Assembly (NCBI RefSeq): GCF_003202435.1
Contig: NZ_QJHK01000012.1
Location: 92,673 to 156,672 of the forward strand
Direction of reading: 5' to 3'
DNA length: 64,000 bases
Source: Flavobacterium cheongpyeongense
Lineage (GTDB): Bacteria > Bacteroidota > Bacteroidia > Flavobacteriales > Flavobacteriaceae
How positions within the stretch are numbered: position 1 is the first letter of the stretch; every line of letters starts with the position of its first letter. Made by a program: the position numbers and the translations under genes. Below are positions 44,624 through 52,877 of this stretch, one piece after another. Under the pieces are notes generated by a model. It was not told the DNA's origin. It did no database searches and saw only the letters and a program-made list of their open reading frames with translations.

Positions 44624-45622
44624 TTATTTTTTATCGTAAGCCCATTTCAGGTAAATAGATCCCCAAGTGAATCCACCACCAAAAGCGGCAAAAATAACAT
44701 TATCTCCTTTTTTAAGCAGGTGCTCAAAATCAGCCAATACTAATGGCAAAGTTCCAGAAGTTGTATTACCATATCTTTCGATATTCATTAATACTTTTGA
44801 ATCTTCAAGATTCATTCTGCCAGCTGTAGCATCAATTATTCGCTTATTAGCCTGATGCGGAACTAACCAGTTTACATCTTCATTAGTCAGGTTGTTTCTT
44901 TTTAAAACCAACTCACTGGCATCAGCCATATTGGTTACTGCATATTTAAAAACAGTTTTACCATCCTGCATGATATTATGCTGCCTGTTTTTCACTGTCT
45001 CTTCTGACGCAGGAATCAAAGACCCTCCTGCAGGAATTTTTAGAAAATCACGTCCTACACCATCACTTCTCAAATATTCATCCTGTAAGCCTAAACCTTC
45101 ATAATTTGGTTCAAATAAAACAGCTCCGGCTCCATCTCCGAAAATAATACAAGTTGTTCTGTCTGTATAATCTACGATTGATGACATTTTATCAGCACCA
45201 ATTAATAACACCTTTTTATATCTTCCCGATTGAACATAGGCAGCTGCAGTTGACATTCCATATAAAAAGCTGGAACATGCTGCCTGTAAATCGTATGAAA
45301 ATGCATTTGTTGCCCCAATTTCTGTTGCCACATAAACACCTGTAGAAGCGACCATCATGTCTGGTGTAGCTGTCGCCATGATAATCATATCAATTTCCAA
45401 AGGATCAATATTCGCTTTTGCTATTAAATCCTGTGCTGCTTTTATGGCTAGGTACGAAGTCCCTTTGTCAGCATCTTTTAAAATTCTTCTTTCTTTTATC
45501 CCGGTACGAGTAGTAATCCATTCATCATTAGTATCGACCATTGTTTCTAGTACTTTGTTTGAAAGCACAAAGTCTGGAACATAAGCTCCAACAGCGGTAA
45601 TTGCGGCTGTGATTGTATTCAT
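44624..45622 (-). CDS. fabH: Beta-ketoacyl-ACP synthase III
   Basis: Starts fatty-acid synthesis by condensing acetyl-CoA with malonyl-ACP. 332 residues. Catalytic triad C116 (LQAACSSFLYG), H256 (LVPHQANKRI) and N286 (ERYGNTTSG). Also ITTRTGIKERRI and FGDGAGAVLFEP. First gene of the fabH-accB-accC unit; rpmF lies further upstream but is cut off by a terminator. Confidence 0.97.
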   Translation of the reverse strand: MNTITAAITAVGAYVPDFVLSNKVLETMVDTNDEWITTRTGIKERRILKDADKGTSYLAIKAAQDLIAKANIDPLEIDMIIMATATPDMMVASTGVYVATEIGATNAFSYDLQAACSSFLYGMSTAAAYVQSGRYKKVLLIGADKMSSIVDYTDRTTCIIFGDGAGAVLFEPNYEGLGLQDEYLRSDGVGRDFLKIPAGGSLIPASEETVKNRQHNIMQDGKTVFKYAVTNMADASELVLKRNNLTNEDVNWLVPHQANKRIIDATAGRMNLEDSKVLMNIERYGNTTSGTLPLVLADFEHLLKKGDNVIFAAFGGGFTWGSIYLKWAYDKK

Positions 45623-45751
45623 TATATTCTATTATTTCCTCTCAAATACAACGTATTTGAAAAATTTTTAAAAGACTTGAAAATTACAAAAAAAATTCTA
45701 AACGTATTGTCGTAAATTTCCTTAAAAAAGAAAATTATAACCAACAAAAAA

Positions 45752-45775
45752 AACTCTCACATAGTGAGAGTTCTA
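45752..45775 (-). terminator. Intrinsic terminator after rpmF
   Basis: AACTCTCAC (45752-45760) pairs with GTGAGAGTT (45764-45772), three-base loop. In the minus-strand sense the T run covers 45744-45753. Confidence 0.88.
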
Positions 45776-45795
45776 ATATCATTTACAAAAACGTA

Positions 45796-45990
45796 TTAAG
45801 CAACCGCTTCAGATTTATCGATAACAACTTGCCCTCTGTAATACATTTTACCTTCATGCCAGTAAGCTCTGTGGTATAAATGTGCTTCTCCTGTAATAGG
45901 ACATGTAGCGATTTGAGCTACTGTAGCTTTATAATGTGTTCTTCTCTTATCTCTTCTTGTTTTCGAGATTTTTCTCTTAGGATGTGCCAT
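45796..45990 (-). CDS. rpmF: 50S ribosomal protein L32
   Basis: 64 residues, Lys/Arg-rich, starting [20 protein letters not shown], the L32 signature. There is no CxxC zinc pair; only one Cys ([21 protein letters not shown]), so it is a zinc-free form. It begins 9 bp after the yceD stop; the yceD-rpmF pair is conserved across bacteria. Confidence 0.97.
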   Translation of the reverse strand: MAHPKRKISKTRRDKRRTHYKATVAQIATCPITGEAHLYHRAYWHEGKMYYRGQVVIDKSEAVA

Positions 45991-45999
45991 TTTACTATA

Positions 46000-46542
46000 T
46001 TATTTATCCGTTAATAGTTTCTTTAATTTGTCCCAACGCGGGTCAATATCTTCTTCTTGTTTACTTTCTTCTTTTGTTTCTTTGACCTTTAAATCATTTA
46101 GCTTTGCGAGAGCTTCGGTTTGCAGACTTCCGTCTTTCACACCTGGATGAACCCGTTTTAGCGGAACAGACAGCGCAATCATTTCATAAATATATTGCGA
46201 TACGTCCAATTCAAATTCTCCATGAGGTAAAATTAGCAGCTCTTCATTATCATTATTAAACTCGTCACCAAAACGAACGATAAGCTTCATCTTTCCTTTT
46301 ACAGGCAAATCAAAATCTTCACTGGTTAAATCACAAGGAACATTTACAGTCCCTTTATGTTTGAAATCCAGTTCCAGCATATTAGCTTTTTTATCTAAAA
46401 CTAAACTGACTTTGATAGCTGAACTTTGAAATTCATCATAATCAAAGTCCTCAAAGAACTTCTTATTTATTTGATACTCAAAATGGTGTTTTCCCAGCTT
46501 TAATCCAACGAAAGGAATTAAAAATTCTTTTGATTTGCGCAT
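46000..46542 (-). CDS. yceD: YceD family protein (DUF177)
   Basis: 180 residues. N-terminal FLIPFVGLKLGKHHFEYQI, central C-DLTSEDFDLPVKGKMKLIV and the C-terminal DPRWDKLKKLLTDK match the DUF177/YceD family, whose gene almost always sits before rpmF. In E. coli it affects 23S rRNA processing; in this organism that is assumed. The last 35 residues are acidic. Candidate -7 box TATCTTTG (46598-46605, minus strand) lies 55 bp upstream. Confidence 0.9.
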   Translation of the reverse strand: MRKSKEFLIPFVGLKLGKHHFEYQINKKFFEDFDYDEFQSSAIKVSLVLDKKANMLELDFKHKGTVNVPCDLTSEDFDLPVKGKMKLIVRFGDEFNNDNEELLILPHGEFELDVSQYIYEMIALSVPLKRVHPGVKDGSLQTEALAKLNDLKVKETKEESKQEEDIDPRWDKLKKLLTDK

Positions 46543-46597
46543 TTCAACATCAATTTTTACAATTAGGTTCTAAAACTCAGATACCTGAATTGGGGTG

Positions 46598-46605
46598 CAA
46601 AGATA
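46598..46605 (-). promoter_or_regulatory. Candidate -7 box for the yceD-rpmF unit
   Basis: Minus-strand TATCTTTG, fitting TAnnTTTG, 56 bp before the yceD ATG. No -33 TTG at the expected distance. Confidence 0.4.
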
Positions 46606-46648
46606 TAAAATTATTATAAAACTAATAATCTTATTCACCTTTTTTTGT

Positions 46649-47698
46649 TTATAACTGTTTTTCTTTTATTTTTAGTGGTTTTGCACTAATATCTTTATAT
46701 AGATTACGTGAACGAAAAACATCTATTGCCAGATACACAGCCTCTTTAAACGAATTATAATCCGCCATGTCTTTACCTGCTATATCATAAGCCGTACCGT
46801 GATCCGGTGAGGTTCTAATCCTATTTAACCCAGCAGTATAATTTACCCCTTTTCCGAATGATAACGTTTTAAAAGGAATCAAACCCTGATCGTGATAGGT
46901 AGCCACAACAGCGTCATATTTTTCATACTGACCACTCCCAAAAAAACCATCTGCAGGAAAAGGACCAAAAACCATAGTTCCGGCATCAAATATTTTCTTT
47001 AATGCAGGTTTTAATACAACATCATCTTCTTTTCCTATCACACCGCCATCACCTGCATGTGGATTTAAACTCAATACAGCAATTTTAGGTTTCACAATAC
47101 TAAAATCCTGAATCAGAGACTTTCTGATTGTTTCGATTTTTCTTGTTATTAATTCTTCTGTCAAATGAGAAGAAACTTCATTTAAAGGAACATGATCTGT
47201 CAGCAGGCCAACTCTCAAATCATCATGAACCATCATCATCAATGCATTCCCTTCTAATTCCCGACCCAAATAATCTGTATGTCCCGGAAATTTAAAATCT
47301 TCTGATTGAATATTATATTTATTTATCGGTGCAGTCACTAAAACATCAATCTCCCCATCTTTTAGTGCTTTTGTAGCAGCTACGAAAGATTTTATAGCGT
47401 ACTGCCCTATTTTCTCATCGTTTGCCCCTAAATTTATATCAACACTTTCCCGCCAAAGATTAAAAACATTTACTTTTCCGGGCACAACCTGATCTAATCT
47501 GTCAACACCGTGAAACTGAACTGCTGATGTAAAGCTTTTTTTTACGAAAGAAAGTATTTTGGCATTTGCAAAAATAACTGGCGTACATAATTCCAACATA
47601 CGGGAATCTTCGAATGTTTTTAATATAACTTCGCTTCCAATACCGTTTAAATCCCCAATCGAAATCCCAACAATTATATTTTCTGCTTTTTTATTCAT
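46649..47698 (-). CDS. pdxA: 4-hydroxythreonine-4-phosphate dehydrogenase
   Basis: Oxidises 4-phosphohydroxy-L-threonine in DXP-dependent pyridoxal-phosphate synthesis. 349 residues from ATG 47698 (MNKKAENIIVG); an upstream TTG would add three residues. Family blocks: VGISIGDLNGIGSEVIL, VTAPINKYNI, FPGHTDYLGRE, ATYHDQGLIPFK, RTSPDHGTAYDIAG. Metal-binding His in GHTDYL, HDQGLIP and DHGTAYD. A TAAATTTG box (47732-47739, minus) is 34 bp upstream. Divergent from ribE. Confidence 0.96.
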   Translation of the reverse strand: MNKKAENIIVGISIGDLNGIGSEVILKTFEDSRMLELCTPVIFANAKILSFVKKSFTSAVQFHGVDRLDQVVPGKVNVFNLWRESVDINLGANDEKIGQYAIKSFVAATKALKDGEIDVLVTAPINKYNIQSEDFKFPGHTDYLGRELEGNALMMMVHDDLRVGLLTDHVPLNEVSSHLTEELITRKIETIRKSLIQDFSIVKPKIAVLSLNPHAGDGGVIGKEDDVVLKPALKKIFDAGTMVFGPFPADGFFGSGQYEKYDAVVATYHDQGLIPFKTLSFGKGVNYTAGLNRIRTSPDHGTAYDIAGKDMADYNSFKEAVYLAIDVFRSRNLYKDISAKPLKIKEKQL

Positions 47699-47731
47699 GA
47701 GCTCCAATTATTTATTACTAATTTTGATGTG

Positions 47732-47739
47732 CAAATTTA
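47732..47739 (-). promoter_or_regulatory. Candidate -7 box for pdxA
   Basis: Minus-strand TAAATTTG, 34 bp before the pdxA ATG and within the 57-bp pdxA-ribE gap. Confidence 0.4.
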
Positions 47740-47755
47740 GTAAATAAAACCAACA

Positions 47756-48346
47756 ATGTTCACAGGAATTATAGAAACCTTAGGAAGGATTCACGAAATA
47801 CAAAAAGACCAAAACAATCTGCACATAACCGTTGATTCATCCATTACAAACGAATTAAAAATTGACCAGAGTGTATCTCATAACGGAATCTGCTTAACGG
47901 TTATTGCCATAAAAGATTCTTTTTATACGGTAACTGCAATTGAGGAAACCATTTTGAAAACCAATATTGGCGACTGGAAAACGGGCGACATTGTTAATTT
48001 AGAAAGAGGAATGAAACTTGGTGACCGTCTTGACGGACATATTGTACAAGGCCATGTAGACCAAACAGGAACCTGTCTGAAAATTGAAGAAGCCAATGGA
48101 AGCTGGAATTATACTTTTGAATACGACAAAAACCTTAACAATATTACAATCGAAAAAGGCTCAATAACCGTAAATGGGGTCAGCCTAACAGTAGTAAACT
48201 CTAAGTCAAACGAATTTAGTGTATCTATAATACCTTATACTTTTGAAAATACAAATTTCAAAAGTTTCCAGATCGGAACAAAGATTAATTTAGAATTTGA
48301 TGTAGTAGGGAAATATATTGCGAGACTTTACTCACTCAACAAATAA
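47756..48346 (+). CDS. ribE: Riboflavin synthase, alpha subunit
   Basis: Converts two 6,7-dimethyl-8-ribityllumazine molecules to riboflavin. 196 residues in two lumazine-binding repeats: MFTGIIETLGRIHEI with SVSHNGICLTV, and DGHIVQGHVDQTGTC with GSITVNGVSLTVV. The GHVD and NG-C/S-LTV motifs are standard. No FMN riboswitch precedes it. Ends at a bidirectional terminator. Confidence 0.95.
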   Translation: MFTGIIETLGRIHEIQKDQNNLHITVDSSITNELKIDQSVSHNGICLTVIAIKDSFYTVTAIEETILKTNIGDWKTGDIVNLERGMKLGDRLDGHIVQGHVDQTGTCLKIEEANGSWNYTFEYDKNLNNITIEKGSITVNGVSLTVVNSKSNEFSVSIIPYTFENTNFKSFQIGTKINLEFDVVGKYIARLYSLNK

Positions 48347-48362
48347 ACAAAACTTATTTACA

Positions 48363-48401
48363 AAAACAAAAGCTTCAGTTTATTCTGAAGCTTTTGTTTT
48401 T
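48363..48401. terminator. Bidirectional terminator between ribE and the PID-CTERM-like gene
   Basis: Perfect 16-bp stem (48363-48378 with 48385-48400), six-base loop. The stop codon of the minus gene is in the loop and stem edge. A and T runs on both sides serve both strands. Confidence 0.92.
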
Positions 48402-48589
48402 AATTTATGCTTATATATTACATACATTCCTAATAGAATTGCCGCCAACACCAGAATCAACAAACCAACACCATCAATTGGAGCAGGAGGCTGAGGAGGA
48501 CCATTACCAGGACCAGGGGGCTGAGCAAAAACAGTAAAATTACCTAATAGTAAAAAAACAACAGTCAAAATCTTATTCATCATTTTCAT
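48380..48589 (-). CDS. PID-CTERM-like small secreted protein
   Basis: 69 residues. Signal peptide (MNKILTVVFLLLGNFTVFAQ), a Pro/Gly linker (PPGPGNGPPQPPAP), then IDGVG followed directly by one membrane helix (LLILVLAAILLGMYVIY) and a basic end (KHKLKTKASE). The P-I-D-G + helix + basic-tail plan resembles the PID-CTERM sorting signal of Bacteroidetes. The protein is thus almost nothing but signal, linker and C-terminal anchor. No role is known; the predicted processing enzyme is not in this window. Confidence 0.6.
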   Translation of the reverse strand: MKMMNKILTVVFLLLGNFTVFAQPPGPGNGPPQPPAPIDGVGLLILVLAAILLGMYVIYKHKLKTKASE

Positions 48590-48714
48590 AAAAAACGAAA
48601 TATTTTAAATCTTAGTTTACCTTAAATTTGATTTAATGGATTAACAAAGCGTGGTTCTTTCATAAAATCCGGAACAAATATATTGCTTTTTATTGAAAAA
48701 AAACTATCATACAA

Positions 48715-48745
48715 AAAAAGCTTCACAAATCTATGAAGCTTTTTT
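48715..48745 (-). terminator. Intrinsic terminator after the CAU tRNA
   Basis: AAAAAGCTTCA (48715-48725) pairs with TGAAGCTTTTT (48734-48744). In the minus-strand sense it follows the tRNA 3' end at once and ends in T. Confidence 0.85.
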
Positions 48746-48746
48746 G

Positions 48747-48820
48747 TGGTCCCACCTGGGCTCGAACCAGGGACCACCTGATTATGAGTCAGGTGCTCTA
48801 ACCAGCTGAGCTATAGGACC
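48747..48820 (-). tRNA. tRNA with CAU anticodon (Met elongator or Ile2)
   Basis: 74-nt cloverleaf on the minus strand: acceptor GGTCCTA with TGGGACC, D stem GCTC/GAGC, anticodon stem CCTGA/TCAGG with loop CTCATAA, T arm CCTGG-TTCGAGC-CCAGG, discriminator A. CAU may be methionine or, after lysidine modification, isoleucine. Pairs C4-G69 and C5-G68 are those of E. coli tRNA-Ile2 rather than tRNA-Met, so Ile2 is a real possibility. Confidence 0.9.
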
Positions 48821-48957
48821 GGTTAAGAGTTTGCAATATTACTACTATTTTTCATTCGTTCCAAATATTTTAAGACCTCATTTGTCTTTAATTTAAATAT
48901 TAACAATTCTTCTTTAAAACCAAATTGATTATCAGTTAATTATTAAAACATCAAAAC

Positions 48958-49362
48958 TTACGTTATTTCCTGACAAAGCTCGATTAAAACACCGTTTGTA
49001 CTTTTAGGGTGTAAAAAAACAACGATTTTATTGTCTGCTCCAGGCCTTGGATGCTCGTTTATCAAAACAAAACCTTCCTTTTTTAATCGGATTACTTCAG
49101 TTTCTATATCATCTACATCAAAAGCGATATGATGAATTCCTTCTCCTTTTTTCTCCAGAAACTTTGCAATTGGACTTTCGGGGTCAGTAGCCATTAAAAG
49201 TTCAATTTTGTTGGTTCCTGTCTGAAAAAAAGAAGTTACCACACTTTCTGTTTCTACCGTTTCCGTTTTATACGACGGAACACCTAATAGTTTTTCAAAT
49301 AAAACATTGGCATCATCTATGTTTTTTACTGCAATTCCAATATGTTCAATTTTATTTACCAT
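48958..49362 (-). CDS. mce: Methylmalonyl-CoA epimerase
   Basis: Interconverts (R)- and (S)-methylmalonyl-CoA, linking propionyl-CoA and succinyl-CoA. 134 residues, normal. Vicinal-oxygen-chelate fold with MVNKIEHIGIAVKN (H7), KIELLMATDPESP, GIHHIAFDVDDIE and a C-terminal GVLIELCQE (Glu ligand). It starts 12 bp after the 785-residue unknown gene, so probably shares its transcript. Confidence 0.93.
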   Translation of the reverse strand: MVNKIEHIGIAVKNIDDANVLFEKLLGVPSYKTETVETESVVTSFFQTGTNKIELLMATDPESPIAKFLEKKGEGIHHIAFDVDDIETEVIRLKKEGFVLINEHPRPGADNKIVVFLHPKSTNGVLIELCQEIT

Positions 49363-49373
49363 ATCCTAACAAT

Positions 49374-51731
49374 TTATTGATTGACGTATGTATTAAAATA
49401 ACCACATTCTGCAATTACATCCTGATAATATTTTGTATCCGAATAATCCTTTTGCAACGTTTTAAATCCGTTCCAGGCAATAAAATTAACTTTATCTTCC
49501 TGGATTTCCCACCAGCTATTGACTTTATTATATTTATCATTGTAATATTGATTGCGCTCACATTTTGACATTAAATAAATACATTTTGCTTTTTGCTCTT
49601 TAGTCGTTGCTGCTTCAAATGCTTTTTGATAATACATTTTTGGCAAATCGCAATTGGTTATCATTTGTTCCATCGAATCCCTAAAAGAATACGGACTTGA
49701 TCCGTAACCTATTATCGTTATTTCATAAAAAGTTCTTCCGTTACCAAAATGGGTAATGTTGTAAAATGCATTTCCAAGCAATAAACTATTGGTGTAAACA
49801 TCCTCTTTTTGAGCCAGTTTTTCCTGCATTATTTTTATTGTATTTAAAAAATCGAGGTAACTGTATTTCTTTTTTTGATAAGCAGCGTGATCGCAGTCGT
49901 GACAGTCTTTAATATTTCCATTGAACGGATTCCCTAAAAAAGTTTGATATTGAACAGAATCTGTCTGTTGCATAAATCCAATTGCTTCTGAAATTTTATT
50001 TTGAAAGGTCGCCTGAACAGCCTGAAAATTATTAATATCTTTTAGCTTTAAATTATAAATTCCTGCGCCTATTTTCTCTATTTCGGTTTTATTTGGTTTG
50101 GATAAAAATGTTTTTATAGCCTGCAGGTTTTTTTCATTATCATAAAAAGCATTCCCATCATTCCAATAACTGTAACGCGATTCACGGAATATCTCTTCCA
50201 TCACCGGATCAGATTTTGCTCTATAAAGTACAGACAAATAATTTCTGCTCCATGAAGATGCATTTTGATAACGAAAATCCTGTCCTTTATAAGTTTTTGG
50301 AAGTTCATTGTAAAGCCAGTTCAAATCTGCCAGAATTGTTTTTTCATTTTTATCTGTAAGTTTATCGATTTTACTCATATTGTTCACAAACCGCAATAAC
50401 CTTAACTGATAACCTGCCAATTCTGTTTTCGGAAGTGTTTTTTCAGCTTTATCAAAATTTCTGTCGGCATTTTCATAATCCCCTTTTAATGTTTGCAGGT
50501 ATCCTAATGCAATATCCCACAAATAAGGTCTTTGGGTATTTCCTGCAGCAGAAATTTTAGCAATTAAATCAAATGCATTCTTATCCAGTTTCGCATAATT
50601 TTCAGTTCTGTTTTCTGCAATTGATTGTTGCTTCATTGAAACATTTCCCCCTGCATCCTGCGTAAAGGAATTGTTTATACTCTCCTCTTGTTTATTAACT
50701 ATACGAGTTACCAGATAATTTAAGTGTTCACTTTTTGGATCTAATTCATAAATCTTTTCAATACCTTGCTTTTCATCTTTATGATAACCGTGAATTGCCC
50801 AAAGAGCTGCTTTCTCTTTATTATTTTTGGCCATTGCCAATGATTTATTCCAGTCGAATTCGCTTTTTGGATTAAAACAATATGCCGTTACCACTCTCAT
50901 TTCCGGGCATTTATCAAAAACCTTTGCATACAAATAATTAGAAACTGCATATTTTTTTTGCTTATAATTGATACCCGCCACATAAGCAAGTGCACGATAA
51001 TACAAGGTATTTTTAACAACATTAGCTTCAGTTTTATTAAAAAATAAAATCGCTTTTTGTTTGTCCTTACTATAAAAACGCGCCTTCATTGTCAGAAACC
51101 AGTATCGGTTTTTCAGAAAGGGATCTGAGGTCGTATTGTAAACATTCTCGATCGACTGAATCATTTTTGCATCATCAAATGTTTTGGCGACAACCGGCTC
51201 ATAACTCCAATAACTATCGCCTAAAGAAACAGTTTCTATTTTTTGAGCTAAATATAGAAATTCAATAAAGCTCTTTATTTTATTATCTTTCAAACTAATT
51301 TTTTTACCCCATTTCAGCGAAGCTTTATTCTCTTTTTTGGTTTTATAAAAAACATGAAGCTGCTCAATCTCAACTTTATTTTCTGGTCGTTTATCTCGTT
51401 TTTCATACGACCTCTCGTCATCCAGACCAATCATGAAATATTTTACTGTTGGAGCATCTGCTTTTCCTTTTAAAAACGTTTCCCAATCTGATTTTATGTT
51501 GTCATTAAAACGAGAATTGTGTTCACTATCAAACCTAATTCCGTAGAAAATATCACCAGATAAAAAAAGCGGCGAATACGATTTATCTGCAAATGTTTCT
51601 GGGGTAAAATTTGAATTATAACCAAAATAATCCCAGTCATAACCATCTGCGCAAGCGTAAATAATACTGTAAGCAAAAAGTAAAATGCCGCTAGAAGCAA
51701 GAAACAACTTGTTTAAAAATATTCTTTTCAT
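49374..51731 (-). CDS. Large TPR/alpha-solenoid-like envelope protein of unknown function
   Basis: 785 residues. N-terminal hydrophobic signal or anchor (FLASSGILLFAYSIIYACA) with a Cys soon after. The remaining chain is mostly helical with repeat-like pairs (KAILFFNKTEANVVKNTLYY, ALAYVAGINYKQKKYAVSNY, IALGYLQTLKGDYENADRNF), in the style of TPR. Also CHDCDHAAYQKKKY, a possible CxxC metal site. No catalytic motif. Overlaps the preceding TIM-barrel-like gene by 41 bp and is 12 bp from mce. I do not recognise a family. Confidence 0.75.
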   Translation of the reverse strand: MKRIFLNKLFLASSGILLFAYSIIYACADGYDWDYFGYNSNFTPETFADKSYSPLFLSGDIFYGIRFDSEHNSRFNDNIKSDWETFLKGKADAPTVKYFMIGLDDERSYEKRDKRPENKVEIEQLHVFYKTKKENKASLKWGKKISLKDNKIKSFIEFLYLAQKIETVSLGDSYWSYEPVVAKTFDDAKMIQSIENVYNTTSDPFLKNRYWFLTMKARFYSKDKQKAILFFNKTEANVVKNTLYYRALAYVAGINYKQKKYAVSNYLYAKVFDKCPEMRVVTAYCFNPKSEFDWNKSLAMAKNNKEKAALWAIHGYHKDEKQGIEKIYELDPKSEHLNYLVTRIVNKQEESINNSFTQDAGGNVSMKQQSIAENRTENYAKLDKNAFDLIAKISAAGNTQRPYLWDIALGYLQTLKGDYENADRNFDKAEKTLPKTELAGYQLRLLRFVNNMSKIDKLTDKNEKTILADLNWLYNELPKTYKGQDFRYQNASSWSRNYLSVLYRAKSDPVMEEIFRESRYSYWNDGNAFYDNEKNLQAIKTFLSKPNKTEIEKIGAGIYNLKLKDINNFQAVQATFQNKISEAIGFMQQTDSVQYQTFLGNPFNGNIKDCHDCDHAAYQKKKYSYLDFLNTIKIMQEKLAQKEDVYTNSLLLGNAFYNITHFGNGRTFYEITIIGYGSSPYSFRDSMEQMITNCDLPKMYYQKAFEAATTKEQKAKCIYLMSKCERNQYYNDKYNKVNSWWEIQEDKVNFIAWNGFKTLQKDYSDTKYYQDVIAECGYFNTYVNQ

Positions 51732-52695
51732 AGTTTTTTATATTGAATTCGTCTAAGTCGTAAAAAATAATTTCGTTTGGCTTTTGGGCAGCACATTCAC
51801 ATAGGTCTTCTGCCATTTCTGTTAAATCTTCTGATGAAACAGCTTCGATTTTGAGCACATCATTTTCTTCATAAAACATGCCATTTTTATAATTAGAATG
51901 TATCACCTTAAAAAAATTGGAATTTATTTGTTTGAAATTCACATCTCTTTTGAGTTCCGAAATACTCATTTTTGAACGAAGCCCAATCACCTTTTGATTT
52001 CTGATATGAACTGCCCAGGAATATATTGGCAAAGCAAAATCAAGATGCAGAGGATATTTTTTCAAACTTTTCAGATAACGTTCTGCAATTTTCTTATCAT
52101 AAACAGAGTTTGAAGAATCATTTGCGATTGTCCCCATATTGTAATACATCAAAACACCGGAATCAACATTTGGTATTTTAGTTTTTTTAAAATATTTAAT
52201 CTGATGAAGCCGAATTGTTGCTGAAATTTTCTTCTTTGAAATCTCCCTGAATACCTCAATAAATTCCAGATAATTATCCTTACTGCTGAGGGTCCAGTCG
52301 CAGTCGATTTGAATTTCCTTACTGTAAATTTTATTTTTAGAATTGATCTCGTTTATCAGTCCAACGGTTTTTTTTGCTAAATCTTTAACATCAATTTCAG
52401 GTTTCAGCATTACCTTATTTTTGATATAAATTACAGGTACAACATCAAAATCCTTCATCGTTTCCTTAAAATGAATTGGACTTAAAGGAATCGGATTTGT
52501 ATCTTTTGGATGTAAATCAATGTCAAAATAGCGAATATAAATTTTACGGACATTATTTTCACGGAGCGTTTCCTTTTCTGTTTCAGACAATTTGAAAATG
52601 GTTTTCCAATAATAAAAAGAAACAATTGGCTTGTTATTTTCACTACATGAAATCAGTAAAAAAAACAGTAAAACCAAAACGAAACTCTTTTTCAA
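51691..52695 (-). CDS. Lipoprotein of unknown function, TIM-barrel/glycoside-hydrolase-like pattern
   Basis: 334 residues. Lipobox MKKSFVLVLLFFLLISC (C17). The mature part has alternating strands and helices, with strand-like IYIRYFDIDL, VVPVIYIKN, EIQIDCDWT, ISATIRLHQI, GVLMYYNMG, LHLDFALPIYSW, each ending in an acidic or aromatic residue as in a (beta/alpha)8 barrel. DCDW and YYNMG recall glycosidase active-site strands, but no family match is claimed. It overlaps the next gene by 41 bp, an unusually large coupling. Confidence 0.75.
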   Translation of the reverse strand: MKKSFVLVLLFFLLISCSENNKPIVSFYYWKTIFKLSETEKETLRENNVRKIYIRYFDIDLHPKDTNPIPLSPIHFKETMKDFDVVPVIYIKNKVMLKPEIDVKDLAKKTVGLINEINSKNKIYSKEIQIDCDWTLSSKDNYLEFIEVFREISKKKISATIRLHQIKYFKKTKIPNVDSGVLMYYNMGTIANDSSNSVYDKKIAERYLKSLKKYPLHLDFALPIYSWAVHIRNQKVIGLRSKMSISELKRDVNFKQINSNFFKVIHSNYKNGMFYEENDVLKIEAVSSEDLTEMAEDLCECAAQKPNEIIFYDLDEFNIKNYEKNIFKQVVSCF

Positions 52696-52877
52696 AACCT
52701 GTAAATTAAATTGGAGACCAAATGTAAGAAATTATATCCCGCTTATAAATTACTGCTACATCTTTTTCTTGAATTAAAATCAATTTTAAGGCCAATTTTA
52801 AAACCTAATAAAACGATAAAAAATTTCAATTAAAGCAAATATAGTTGTTATTTTGTGGAATTAAATCACAAATCGTT

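Larger units (their letters stand above)
48590..48957. other. Gap holding the CAU tRNA and its terminator
   Basis: 368 bp. Apart from the tRNA and its terminator, listed separately, I see no ORF or structured motif. Confidence 0.5.

Noticed and set aside
47699..47707. TTG start for pdxA three codons upstream
   Set aside because: The ATG at 47698 follows at once and matches family starts; TTG starts are rare here.
47699..47755. FMN riboswitch before ribE
   Set aside because: The gap is only 57 bp and lacks the conserved RFN core.
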